Shown here: in pieces, positions 31,781 through 40,241 of the stretch
Position numbering within the stretch: position 1 is the first letter of the stretch
Layout of the letters: the number at the start of each line of letters is the position of its first letter
Source: JAVWMQ01 sp036646055
GTDB lineage: Bacteria > Bacillota > Clostridia > Peptostreptococcales > Anaerovoracaceae
DNA: 64,000 nucleotides
Reading direction: 5' to 3'
Assembly (NCBI GenBank): GCA_036646055.1
Contig: JAVXMY010000006.1
Coordinates: 1-64,000 of the forward strand
Position numbers and translations under genes: made by a program
The notes under the pieces: generated by a model
The model's database searches: none
What the model was told of the DNA's origin: nothing
Seen by the model: only the letters and a program-made list of their open reading frames with translations

Positions 31781-33229
31781 TTAGAATCTAAAGTCACGAC
31801 TATTTGATGACATTATTGCATCTATATTGTCTATTGCAATGTTTTTGACTTTTTTTGTTGGAATTTTTTCCAGTTCCTTTTTAATTAAATTAAAACCTGT
31901 TTTTTTGGTATTATCAGTTGCATAATCCATTAGATACTCTGTTAAAGTCATTAATGCATTTGGATGACAGCAGTTTAAAATTTGTCCACTTTTGCATAGG
32001 CTCATAAATCTGTCCCCAGTACGTCCTTCTCTGTAACAGGCAGTACAAAATGAAGGAATATGGCCTTGATCCATTAACCAATTTACTACTTCATCGAGAG
32101 TTCTTTGATCTGATACATCAAATTGTTCTGAATCGTGAGGTCTTTCTTCTTCAGTGTAACCTCCAACTGATGTTCTAGATGCTCCGCTAATCTGGGAAAT
32201 TCCAAGATCCAAAACTCGTTCTCTAACTTCTTGACTTTCTCTAGTTGAAATTATCATACCAGTGTAAGGTACAGCGATTCTAATACATGCTATTATTTTT
32301 TCAAATATATGGTCACTTAAGCTGTTATCAAAAACTGAAGGATCTATGTCATCAGCATGTTTGATCCTAGGAACACTAATTGTGTGAGGGCCAACACCGT
32401 GGACAGCTTCCAAGTGTTCTGCATGCATCATTAGTCCAGCAAATTCATACTTGTACATTTCTAATCCAAATAATACGCCAAGACCTACATCATCAATTCC
32501 ACCTTCCATAGCTCTATCCATAGCTTCTGTATGATAATTGTAATTATGCTTAGGGCCTGTTGGGTGAAGGGCTTCATAACTTTTTTTGTGGTATGTTTCT
32601 TGGAATAATATATAAGTTCCAATTCCTGCATCTTTAAGTTTTTTGTAATTTTCAACTGTTGTTGCGGCAATGTTAACATTTGCTCTTCTAATTGCACCGT
32701 TTTTGTGTTTTACTTTATAAATAGTTTCTATACATTCCAGAATATATTCAATTGGATTATTAATTGGATCTTCTCCAGCCTCAATAGCAAGACGCTTATG
32801 TCCCATATCTTGAAGTGCGATTACTTCATTGGCAACTTCTTCTTGGGTTAGCTTTTTACGTGCTATATGTTTGTTTTTTAAATGATATGGACAGTAAACG
32901 CAACCGTTTACACAATAATTTGATAAATATAAAGGTGCAAACATAACGATTCTATTTCCATAAAATTTTTGTTTAATTCCTTTTGCTAGATTATACATTT
33001 CTTCAACTTTTTCTGGTATGTCACAAGCTAGTAAGACTGATGCTTCCTTGTGACTTAGGCCGGAACATACATAACCATTTCCTTGTTTCTTTGGTTTAGC
33101 TTTCTCTAGCAAGCTATCGATTAATTGTATATTGTTTTTGTTTAGCTCTGCATACTCGATAGTTTCTAATATTTCTTCATTATTAATAAACTCTTCAGCT
33201 TTAAGTGATTTAGGGTTGTAAATTGCCAT
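31781..33229 (-). CDS. hydG: HydG, tyrosine lyase for hydrogenase CO/CN ligands
   Basis: Radical-SAM enzyme of 482 residues. The SAM cluster motif CVNGCVYCPYHLKNK lies about residues 90-104. The C-terminal auxiliary cluster site CTACYREGRTGDRFMSLC is diagnostic of HydG and distinguishes it from ThiH. It splits tyrosine and provides the CO and CN ligands of the H-cluster. I use ATG 33229 (MAIYNPKSLKAEEF) preceded by AAAGGAA; sixteen upstream residues in the same frame have no ribosome site. It lies between hydE and hydF in one operon. Confidence 0.93.
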   Translation of the reverse strand: MAIYNPKSLKAEEFINNEEILETIEYAELNKNNIQLIDSLLEKAKPKKQGNGYVCSGLSHKEASVLLACDIPEKVEEMYNLAKGIKQKFYGNRIVMFAPLYLSNYCVNGCVYCPYHLKNKHIARKKLTQEEVANEVIALQDMGHKRLAIEAGEDPINNPIEYILECIETIYKVKHKNGAIRRANVNIAATTVENYKKLKDAGIGTYILFQETYHKKSYEALHPTGPKHNYNYHTEAMDRAMEGGIDDVGLGVLFGLEMYKYEFAGLMMHAEHLEAVHGVGPHTISVPRIKHADDIDPSVFDNSLSDHIFEKIIACIRIAVPYTGMIISTRESQEVRERVLDLGISQISGASRTSVGGYTEEERPHDSEQFDVSDQRTLDEVVNWLMDQGHIPSFCTACYREGRTGDRFMSLCKSGQILNCCHPNALMTLTEYLMDYATDNTKKTGFNLIKKELEKIPTKKVKNIAIDNIDAIMSSNSRDFRF

Positions 33230-33283
33230 TTTCTTTTTTCCTTTCTTTAGGTCAGATTTAACTTTCCTTTCAGACAACGATTT

Positions 33284-34333
33284 TTATTTAATTGCATCTC
33301 CTTTAGAAATTACAATATCATAACCGATTTTTTTAAATCGATTCTTTAGTATATTTAGATTTTGTGCAGATTCTGCACCTGTTGATAGTTTATTATCATA
33401 TAAACTATATTTACTTCTTATGGATACAGGGGATAAGTTTGGCATTACAACATTAGCACCGGCTAGTATTCCTTTTTCTCTTCCAAATTGATCAATTGTA
33501 CCTAGTGCCGTAGTTGATGGCAGTAAAATTGTTGGGTGTATTAATCTTATTATAGATAAAAGGAACAGGGTATCTCCTAGTGTACCAGGATTATCTTTAG
33601 CAAAGACCGTATCCTTATGTGGTATAAAAGGTCCAATGCCGCACATATCTGGTTTGAATTTTTCTATGAATTTTAAGTCTTCAGCTAGATTTTTACTTGT
33701 CTGATAGGGTGAACCTACCATAAAACCACAACCAACTTGAAATCCGATTTCTTTGAGATTATTTAAGCATTCTATTCTATTTTCAAAAGACATGTCCAAA
33801 GGATGTAACTTCTCATAATGATCTTTGTTTGCTGTTTCATGTCTTAATAAATATCTATCTGCTCCTGCATCAAACATTTGTTGATATTCCTGTTTAGAAT
33901 ATTCACCAAGTGATAGGGTAATTGCACAGTCCTGGTGTCTGTTTTTTATTTCTCTTACAAGGGCAGTTATAAACTCACATTGTGATGTTTTACCTTCTCC
34001 TCCTTGTAATACAAATGTTCTAAAACCCAGTTTATAACCTAAACTGCAACAATTTAATATCTGCTCTTTTGTAAGCATATAACGTTGGCAATTTGTGTTA
34101 CTTTTGCGAATTCCGCAGTAGTAACAGTTATTGTGACATATGTTTGACACTTCAATTAGGCCTCTTATATAAATGTGATTATGAAAAAATTTATTACTTA
34201 TACTTTGCGCTTTAGTATTAATATAATCTGAAGCATTCTGACTTTGATTTTCTATTAAATATTGGTAATCTAATATAGACAAACTATTGGTATGTTCTAA
34301 TTTATCTATTAAATTCTTTACTTTGTTATTCAT
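33284..34333 (-). CDS. hydE: HydE, radical-SAM hydrogenase maturase
   Basis: A 349-residue radical-SAM protein of the BioB/HydE group. SNICHNNCYYCGIRK holds the CxxxCxxC site and VLQGGEG is a family motif. HydE helps build the bridging dithiomethylamine part of the H-cluster from a cysteine-bound iron precursor. The start is ATG 34333, overlapping the end of the TM1266-family gene by 8 bp, so translation is coupled; the longer frame runs inside that gene. It contrasts with BioB at 3.4 kb, which has the CSENCKFC site and a biotin context. Confidence 0.92.
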   Translation of the reverse strand: MNNKVKNLIDKLEHTNSLSILDYQYLIENQSQNASDYINTKAQSISNKFFHNHIYIRGLIEVSNICHNNCYYCGIRKSNTNCQRYMLTKEQILNCCSLGYKLGFRTFVLQGGEGKTSQCEFITALVREIKNRHQDCAITLSLGEYSKQEYQQMFDAGADRYLLRHETANKDHYEKLHPLDMSFENRIECLNNLKEIGFQVGCGFMVGSPYQTSKNLAEDLKFIEKFKPDMCGIGPFIPHKDTVFAKDNPGTLGDTLFLLSIIRLIHPTILLPSTTALGTIDQFGREKGILAGANVVMPNLSPVSIRSKYSLYDNKLSTGAESAQNLNILKNRFKKIGYDIVISKGDAIK

Positions 34334-34583
34334 GATAAACCACATTTGAATATGCTGTCTTAACGCTAATGCCTTCAATATTGCCAATTTGTCCTGATAG
34401 GGTAGATATAATATTCTGTGGTGCGTCAATAGCAACAGAAATTATACTTATTTTACGTTCCTTGTAAGGAATGCCCATTCTTCCAATAATGTATTTACTA
34501 TATTGGTGGAGCAGGTTGTTTAACAATTCTACAGACTCTGTATTTTCAACAATTATTCCCATTATAGCCACTCTGGTTTCCAT
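34326..34583 (-). CDS. TM1266-family iron-only hydrogenase system regulator
   Basis: An 85-residue protein starting METRVAIMGIIVENTESVEL, with IIGRMGIPYKERKISIISVAIDA and ALSGQIG/TLSGQIGNI segments typical of the TM1266 family, a compact ACT-like fold often encoded with [FeFe]-hydrogenase genes and proposed as their regulator. The start is set by GGAGG five nt before ATG 34583. It leads the hydE-hydG-hydF operon and overlaps hydE. The ligand and the DNA or RNA target are not known to me. Confidence 0.88.
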   Translation of the reverse strand: METRVAIMGIIVENTESVELLNNLLHQYSKYIIGRMGIPYKERKISIISVAIDAPQNIISTLSGQIGNIEGISVKTAYSNVVYHE

Positions 34584-34616
34584 AATTACCTCCATTATTT
34601 TTATAAACTAAGATAC

Positions 34617-34734
34617 AAAAAAACTGTACCTAACTTAGGTACAGTAATAAATAACAAGGGAACATCCATTGTTTGAAATCTACCATTATCTGTACCTTTC
34701 AATCAGAATTCGAAGAAAACTTTATGTTAGGTAA
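34617..34734 (-). promoter_or_regulatory. leader RNA with terminator and alternative antiterminator pairing
   Basis: On the minus strand the leader of the TM1266-hydEGF operon contains four complementary segments in order: TACCTAAC (34733-34726), AGGTACAG (34697-34690), CTGTACCTAA (34644-34635) and GTTAGGTACAG (34634-34624), then seven T. Segments 3 and 4 form a strong terminator. Segment 2 is fully complementary to the first 8 nt of segment 3, and segment 1 can pair with segment 2 (TACCT/AGGTA) or with segment 4. This is the logic of an attenuator or riboswitch. It matches no riboswitch class I recognise. Confidence 0.7.
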
Positions 34735-34740
34735 TAATTA

Positions 34741-34773
34741 ATTATACACTATTTTTAGATTATTAACCATCAA
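34741..34773 (-). promoter_or_regulatory. promoter of the hydrogenase-maturation operon
   Basis: Minus-strand -10 TATAAT (34746-34741) directly preceded by TG. A possible -35 TTGATG (34773-34768) is spaced 21 nt, longer than ideal. Transcription would start near 34734, leaving a leader of about 150 nt before the TM1266-family start. Confidence 0.5.
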
Positions 34774-34782
34774 TTTAGGCTA

Positions 34783-35586
34783 CTAAATAAAGAGTAAAAG
34801 ACTAATTGCCATTATGACCATTCCAGATATTAACCCATATATTGAAAGGTGATGCTGGCCATATTCTCTAGCAGCTGGTAATAGTTCATCAAATGAAATG
34901 AAAACCATAATTCCAGCAACTCCAGCAAATATAATTCCAAAGACTCCATCGCTCATTACTGGCATTAGTATTAACCACCCAACAATGGCACCTATAGGCT
35001 CTGCAAATCCTGATGCAAAAGAGAGCCAGAAGGCTTTTTTGCGGGATCCTGTTGCTTGATAAATGGGCACAGAAACTGCAATTCCTTCAGGTATATTGTG
35101 AATTGCAATGGCAACTACAATTGGTATTGCTACGCTAGGGTTTTGCAAAGCAGATACAAAGGTTGCCATGCCTTCTGGAAAGTTATGTATTCCAATGGCT
35201 AAGGCTGTGAAAACCCCCATGCGCATAAGTTTATCTTTGTTAAATGTTTCGTCTTTTTCCATTTCTACGGTTTTAATTTCGTGTGGGTTTTCAGCAGAAG
35301 GGATTAGTTTATCTATTATAGCTATAAATAGCATTCCACCGAAGAAAGAAATTACAGTAACCCAGCTACCCTGAGTTTTGCCAAATTCAGCAATGAGCGA
35401 GTTTTGCGCTTTTACAAATATTTCAATCATGGAGACGTAAATCATTACACCTGCAGAAAAACCTAAGCTTACTGAAAGAAACTTTGTGTTAGTTCTTTTG
35501 GCCAGAAAAGCTATGGCACTTCCAATACCAGTGCTTAAACCTGCAAATAGTGTAAGCGTAAATGCAAATAGTATATTGTTATCCAT
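34783..35586 (-). CDS. zupT: ZIP-family zinc/divalent metal transporter (ZupT-like)
   Basis: A 267-residue membrane protein with eight predicted segments. The metal-binding helices are HNFPEGMATFVSAL and IAIHNIPEGIAVSVPIY, the paired HNxPEG motifs of ZIP transporters; the acidic loop NPHEIKTVEMEKDETFNKD lies between TM3 and TM4. Such proteins import zinc and sometimes iron, cobalt or manganese. Ribosome site AAAGGAGAT. It precedes the hyd operon on the same strand but the hyd promoter and terminator separate them. Confidence 0.85.
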   Translation of the reverse strand: MDNNILFAFTLTLFAGLSTGIGSAIAFLAKRTNTKFLSVSLGFSAGVMIYVSMIEIFVKAQNSLIAEFGKTQGSWVTVISFFGGMLFIAIIDKLIPSAENPHEIKTVEMEKDETFNKDKLMRMGVFTALAIGIHNFPEGMATFVSALQNPSVAIPIVVAIAIHNIPEGIAVSVPIYQATGSRKKAFWLSFASGFAEPIGAIVGWLILMPVMSDGVFGIIFAGVAGIMVFISFDELLPAAREYGQHHLSIYGLISGMVIMAISLLLFI

Positions 35587-35693
35587 AGATATCTCCTTTC
35601 ATAACTTATAATGTTTTATTTACCCCTTTAGGTGATATAATTAACATAACATATAATACTTTTTTGTCAAAGGGTTATAAAGGAGGAGAGACA

Positions 35694-35819
35694 ATGGATT
35701 TGAAGGAAATAATGAAACAAAAAGTTTTTGCGGTTGTTGGCGATACTGTTAATGAAGAAAAGTTCGCTTTTAAGATTAAAGACTGTTTATTAGTGGGTTT
35801 AAAACTTTATGCTAAATAA
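35694..35819 (+). pseudogene. truncated CoA-binding-domain protein
   Basis: A 41-residue reading frame starting MDLKEIMKQKVFAVVGDTVN with a strong ribosome site (AAAGGAGGAGAG) and a -10 TATAAT at 35652-35657. The sequence matches the N-terminal Rossmann strand and glycine loop of small CoA_binding proteins (KVFAVVGxTxNxEKFAFKI) but stops where the second strand should begin. No continuation is readable in other frames downstream, so it looks like a gene reduced by a 3' deletion. Confidence 0.55.
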
Positions 35820-35903
35820 AATTTAGGGGTTGAAATTCCTTTTCTATAGTAGTAAACTATCACTGCACCAAACCGTAATTTTGGAAGGTAGTAGGAGGAA
35901 AAA

Positions 35904-36551
35904 ATGAATAGAAAAAAAATGGACGTTTCTATTATGGCGCAAATGTCACTACTTGGAGCACTGATGGTTATTATGGCCTTCACTCCACTAGGATATATTC
36001 CATTGCCATTTATGAACGCAACAACAATGCATATTCCCGTAATTGTGGGAGCATGTTTGTTAGGCCCTAAAGCGGGTGGTATCTTAGGATTAATTTTTGG
36101 TATAACTAGTATGGTTAAAGCAACTGTACAGCCAATAATTACTTCTTTTGTATTTACACCATTTTACAGTCTAAACGATCAGTTTAGCGGTGGATTTAGC
36201 AGCGTAATTGTAGCTGTTGTTCCAAGAGTTTTAATTGGGGTAGTAGCAGGATTGCTATTCCAGTGGTTAATCAAAGTCACAAAAAAAGAAAAAACATCTT
36301 TATTAATTTGTGGGTTTGTAGGTTCCATGGTAAACACAATTGGTGTTATGGGACTGATTTATTTGCTTTTCGGAGGTCAATATTCAGCAGCAATCGGTAA
36401 GGACAGCAGTTTATTATTTACATTCATTATGAGTGTAGTTGGAATAAACGGTGTACCTGAAGCTATTATTGCAGCAGTATTAACAGTGGCTATAGGCCAA
36501 GCCCTAAGGGTTGTTGTAAAGCAAAATAAAAGAAATACAGTAACACTTTAA
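35904..36551 (+). CDS. panT: ECF transporter S component, probable pantothenate transporter PanT
   Basis: A 215-residue membrane protein with about six segments. FTPLGYIPLPFMNATTMHIP and GPKAGGILGLIFGITSM are the characteristic parts of PanT-type S components that bind pantothenate and use the shared EcfA/EcfT module. Ribosome site GTAGGAGG. A P1-family peptidase gene follows. Imported pantothenate would feed CoA synthesis, whose CoaBC enzyme is encoded at 15.5 kb. Substrate assignment is by family resemblance. Confidence 0.75.
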   Translation: MNRKKMDVSIMAQMSLLGALMVIMAFTPLGYIPLPFMNATTMHIPVIVGACLLGPKAGGILGLIFGITSMVKATVQPIITSFVFTPFYSLNDQFSGGFSSVIVAVVPRVLIGVVAGLLFQWLIKVTKKEKTSLLICGFVGSMVNTIGVMGLIYLLFGGQYSAAIGKDSSLLFTFIMSVVGINGVPEAIIAAVLTVAIGQALRVVVKQNKRNTVTL

Positions 36552-36562
36552 TATTAAACATA

Positions 36563-36599
36563 AAAGACTTTCATACAGGTGCAGTGTGAAGGTCTTTTT
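36563..36599 (+). terminator. hairpin terminator between panT and the P1 peptidase gene
   Basis: AAAGAC-TTTCA (36564-36574) pairs with TGTGAA-GGTCTTT (36586-36598) around a GC-containing loop, then T. It may act as a partial terminator, setting different levels of the two genes. Confidence 0.6.
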
Positions 36600-36617
36600 C
36601 TAAAATGGAGGATTTTT

Positions 36618-37577
36618 ATGAAAGAAATTAACATTAATAAAATTGATGGACTTAAAGTAGGAAATGCTGAAGATAGAGAAGGGGTAACAGGATGTACAGT
36701 TTTGTTATTTGATAGAATGTCTCCAGCGGGAGTAGATGTTCGTGGTGGCGGACCTGCATCAAGGGAAACACCATTATTAGCTCCTGTAGCAGCATCAGAG
36801 GGAATTAATGCAGTACTTCTATCTGGTGGGTCTGCATACAGTTTAGATGCAGCAGGTGGTGTTATGAAGTATTTAGAAGAAAAAGGTCAAGGATTTGAAA
36901 CAGGAGTTAGACTAGTTCCTTTAGTTTGTCAGTCAGCCTTGTTTGACCTTGTAATAGGGGACAAAAAAGCTCATCCCGATCAGGCTCTTGCGTACAAGGC
37001 GTGTCAGAATGCGGAAGCTTTAAATTATAAAGATGGAAATTATGGAGCTGGAATGGGATGTACTGTAGGTAAGTTTAGAGGCCCTGAGTTTGCAATGAAA
37101 AGTGGTGTAGGTTCATATGCTATAGAAGTTGGTGATTTGAAAATTGGTGCAGTGGTTGCGTTAAATGCTTTGGGAGATATTTTTGATACTAAGGGTAACC
37201 AAATTGCAGGTTTATTAAATGATGACAAAGGGAGTTTAGGAAGCACTGTAGATTTATTTACTAAGACAATAGATGTAAACAAGGATTTATTTGGGGGAAA
37301 TACAACTATAGGAGCTGTAATAACTAATGGTAAATTCAATAAAACTGAAATGAATAAGATTGCATCTATGGCACAAAACGGATTGGCTAGAAGCATTAAT
37401 CCAGTTCATACTACAGCAGATGGGGATTCAGTTTATGGAGTATCTACAGGAGATGTAAATGCTGATATAAATGGAACTGGAACATTAGCTGCTATGGTAA
37501 TGTCTAAAGCAATAGAAAGAGCGGTTAAAGCCGCTGAAGGGATTTGCGGATATAAGGCACATAAAGATATATTCTAA
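36618..37577 (+). CDS. P1-family (DmpA/ThnT-like) N-terminal-nucleophile peptidase
   Basis: A 319-residue protein of the P1 (S58) family, which self-cleaves to expose a Ser/Thr nucleophile. Visible family motifs are GVTGCTVLLFD, VRGGGPASRET, LSGGSAYSLDAAGGV, GNYGAGMGCTVGK and the cleavage-site region GGNTTIGAVITNGKFNK. Family members are beta-aminopeptidases, D-aminopeptidases or, in ThnT, an amidase cutting a pantetheine arm. Its place next to a pantothenate S component makes a beta-alanyl or pantetheine substrate attractive but unproven. GGAGG decides ATG 36618. Confidence 0.82.
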   Translation: MKEININKIDGLKVGNAEDREGVTGCTVLLFDRMSPAGVDVRGGGPASRETPLLAPVAASEGINAVLLSGGSAYSLDAAGGVMKYLEEKGQGFETGVRLVPLVCQSALFDLVIGDKKAHPDQALAYKACQNAEALNYKDGNYGAGMGCTVGKFRGPEFAMKSGVGSYAIEVGDLKIGAVVALNALGDIFDTKGNQIAGLLNDDKGSLGSTVDLFTKTIDVNKDLFGGNTTIGAVITNGKFNKTEMNKIASMAQNGLARSINPVHTTADGDSVYGVSTGDVNADINGTGTLAAMVMSKAIERAVKAAEGICGYKAHKDIF

Positions 37578-37583
37578 AATAAA

Positions 37584-37627
37584 AATCGTCTTTCATAATA
37601 TCATATCATTGAAAGACGATTTTTTTA
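37584..37627. terminator. bidirectional terminator, P1 peptidase and YhgE genes
   Basis: AATCGTCTTTCA (37584-37595) and TGAAAGACGATT (37610-37621) form a perfect 12-bp stem with A-run upstream and T-run downstream. Confidence 0.85.
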
Positions 37628-39775
37628 TTACATTATTTCTGAATCTTCCATACGTTCTTCGAAGTATGCAGTCAGTTTAATTAGTGGTTTACGAAGTAGT
37701 AAGCCAAGAATTAATGTTGGTATTAAGAAGGCAGTAGTCATTAGCATATCGTGTACATAAGCCTTAGGGTATACTCCTCCAATTGTTTCCCTCATAGCGT
37801 TAATTGCATAAGTGAATGGGAAGAATCCATTTAAGTCCTGGAAGAACTTCGGTAGCATTTCTACAGGGAATGTTCCACCAGCACCAGCAATTTGAACTAC
37901 AAGTAATATTACACTTAAGGCCTTACCAATAGCTCCAAAGGAGACTGTTAGAGTATAGACTAAACTTGTAAAGATGAAACTTGCAAGTGCTCCTGTTAAT
38001 ATGAACAAGATTGGATTTTCACATTGGACATCTAGGAAGAACAGGTCACCTAAGCATATTATCAGAGCCTGGAGTTGGCCAACTATGAAGAATAGAAGAT
38101 ACCTTCCAAAGTAACTTTCATGATGCCTAATGTTATATATTTTTTCGTCTTCTTTGACATTTGTTTTAAAGATTGCTACAAGTACAATGGCTCCAACCCA
38201 AATTGCTAGGATTGAATAAAAAGGTGTCATTGCAGAACCATAATTTGCAATTGAGAACATTTCTTTGTTCTTAATATTAACAGGTGATGACATAAATCCA
38301 CCGTATATTTCTGGGTCTGACTTGATCATTTCAAGTAATTTAGAAACCTGTTTATCTTTGCCGACACTTTCAACTTCCCTTGTTAATTTATGTATTTTAT
38401 TGCGAAGGTTTTGTATTAGCACTTTGGAATTAGTAAGGGTATCAGTACCGCTAAGCATAGCTGTATTAATTCCATCAAAGACGTCGTTAATATTAGATAT
38501 ACTTCCTTCAGCTGAAGATAAAACACCACCAAAATTGCTTAGGCTTACTTGCATTTTACCAATAACCCTGTTGATTTTTGGTTGAATGTTTGTTGCATAG
38601 TCAGTTTTAATATCATTTAATTTAGTGTTTGCATCAGCAGTTATTTGGTTGATTTTCGTTTTATTTGTTTCGATTCGATGTACGGAATCATCTAACGAAG
38701 AACTTGTACTTTGAAGCAAAGCTTTTATATTCTTTTCACTAGTTATAATATTTTGTAAGTTACTAATTAGTGTACCTGAATTAGGCAGGTGAAGTTTTTC
38801 TATAGCAACTATTAGATCATTGTTCCATCTAATAATATCATCAATATTGTTAATAGATGTTTTAAGGGCGTTACTAGCTCCGGTTTCTGCACCTTGAACT
38901 GAGGTAAGTGCAGAGTTGGCTGTTGTACCAAGATCATTGACCATTATTTGAAGAGCACTTAATGTTTTGTTTAGGTCATCACCTAGAGTAGCTGAATCCT
39001 TTTGTACCTTTGTTAAATCATTTTGCAAGGTTTTAATGTTAGAATTACCATCCTTAATGGCCTTCTCAATATTTGGAGTCATAGCAGAAGCAGCCTTAAG
39101 AAGTCCACTTACGGCTTTATTAGCACTAATAAATGAATCAATAGTCATGGAATAATCCTTTAAGTCTCCATCAACACTTTTTAACTTAAGCATAAGTCTA
39201 TCTATAATAGATAAACCATTTTCGTCAATGGATAAATCAGATAGATTAAAGTATTTGATCATTGTTTCAGTTACTTTAGAAATAAAAGTTTTATTTACTT
39301 CTTCATGGATCAAATTAATCCCAGCGTCTGTAATCTTTGGAGCAATGGCATTTTTCTTTTCGTTTACATAGTAAACTATTTCTGGATTCTTAAAGTCTCC
39401 ATTTAGGAAACTTAGCATATCTTCGGTAAACTCAGAAGGTATAACAATGGCAGCATAATAATCTCCAAGTTTAACTCCTTCAAGAGCTTTTTTCTCACTT
39501 GTAAAAACCCAGCCAATTTTATCATTTTGCTTTAGGCTATTTACAATTTCGCTACCAGCATTCATCTGAGTAGCCATAACTTCTTTGCCAGTATCGTTAC
39601 AGGCTACAGCAACTTTAATCCCTGCTGTATTACTGTATGGATCCCAGTTAGCTGCCAGGTTAAACCAAGCATACATAGCGGGTAAAAGAGTTACTCCTAT
39701 TACAATTATTAATGCAACTATATTGACTCTTAACTTGTATATATCTCTTAAGAATATTTTTATTATATTATTCAT
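37628..39775 (-). CDS. YhgE/Pip-family membrane protein
   Basis: A 715-residue protein with one N-terminal membrane helix (IVALIIVIGVTLLPAMYAWF), a long extracellular, coiled-coil-rich region (about 45-490) and five or six C-terminal helices related to ABC-2 permeases. DYYAAIVIPSEFTEDMLSF is a YhgE signature. Relatives include the lactococcal phage-infection protein Pip and EsaA-like parts of Firmicute type VII secretion. Export or surface-receptor roles are possible. It is preceded by and overlaps (8 bp) a small membrane protein gene. Confidence 0.82.
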   Translation of the reverse strand: MNNIIKIFLRDIYKLRVNIVALIIVIGVTLLPAMYAWFNLAANWDPYSNTAGIKVAVACNDTGKEVMATQMNAGSEIVNSLKQNDKIGWVFTSEKKALEGVKLGDYYAAIVIPSEFTEDMLSFLNGDFKNPEIVYYVNEKKNAIAPKITDAGINLIHEEVNKTFISKVTETMIKYFNLSDLSIDENGLSIIDRLMLKLKSVDGDLKDYSMTIDSFISANKAVSGLLKAASAMTPNIEKAIKDGNSNIKTLQNDLTKVQKDSATLGDDLNKTLSALQIMVNDLGTTANSALTSVQGAETGASNALKTSINNIDDIIRWNNDLIVAIEKLHLPNSGTLISNLQNIITSEKNIKALLQSTSSSLDDSVHRIETNKTKINQITADANTKLNDIKTDYATNIQPKINRVIGKMQVSLSNFGGVLSSAEGSISNINDVFDGINTAMLSGTDTLTNSKVLIQNLRNKIHKLTREVESVGKDKQVSKLLEMIKSDPEIYGGFMSSPVNIKNKEMFSIANYGSAMTPFYSILAIWVGAIVLVAIFKTNVKEDEKIYNIRHHESYFGRYLLFFIVGQLQALIICLGDLFFLDVQCENPILFILTGALASFIFTSLVYTLTVSFGAIGKALSVILLVVQIAGAGGTFPVEMLPKFFQDLNGFFPFTYAINAMRETIGGVYPKAYVHDMLMTTAFLIPTLILGLLLRKPLIKLTAYFEERMEDSEIM

Positions 39776-40085
39776 TAGTTTGATCCTTTTCTGTACTTGT
39801 TTCTATAGTGTTTTGGTTATCCTTTGTAGGTTCTTCGGTATCTTCAAAATAACGAGAAAGCCTTTTCATTGTATAATCAAGCCATATTAAATATGAGGAA
39901 ATTATAATTATGGAGGCAATCCACGCTGTTAATAAAAATAACTTTGAATCTAGGTTGAACATTAGTAACAACAAAAATAAAGGGATAACAGCCATACATA
40001 TAAAGCCGGAGCGAACCCTTGTCTTATAGTTTTCTTTAAACTCATCGTATTCTTTTTTTAATTCTAAATATTTCAATTCAATCAT
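39768..40085 (-). CDS. small two-helix membrane protein, partner of the YhgE gene
   Basis: A 105-residue protein: an N-terminal charged coiled coil (MIELKYLELKKEYDEFKENY), two adjacent membrane helices (FICMAVIPLFLLLLMFNL; FLLTAWIASIIIISSYLIWL) and an acidic, Thr-rich tail. It is not a family I recognise. The 8-bp overlap with the YhgE/Pip gene suggests the two products work together in the membrane. Confidence 0.65.
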   Translation of the reverse strand: MIELKYLELKKEYDEFKENYKTRVRSGFICMAVIPLFLLLLMFNLDSKLFLLTAWIASIIIISSYLIWLDYTMKRLSRYFEDTEEPTKDNQNTIETSTEKDQTNE

Positions 40086-40241
40086 GTGCTCATTTTACAT
40101 TATTTTTTGGATTTCTTCAAGTATAATCATATGTTGCAAAGAATAGAACTACATAGTTTTGTTTTAAAAACATTTCTTTATAGCAAAGTTTTATATTATA
40201 TAAAACAGATTTATGATAAAATAAACATAGAGGAGGTATTT

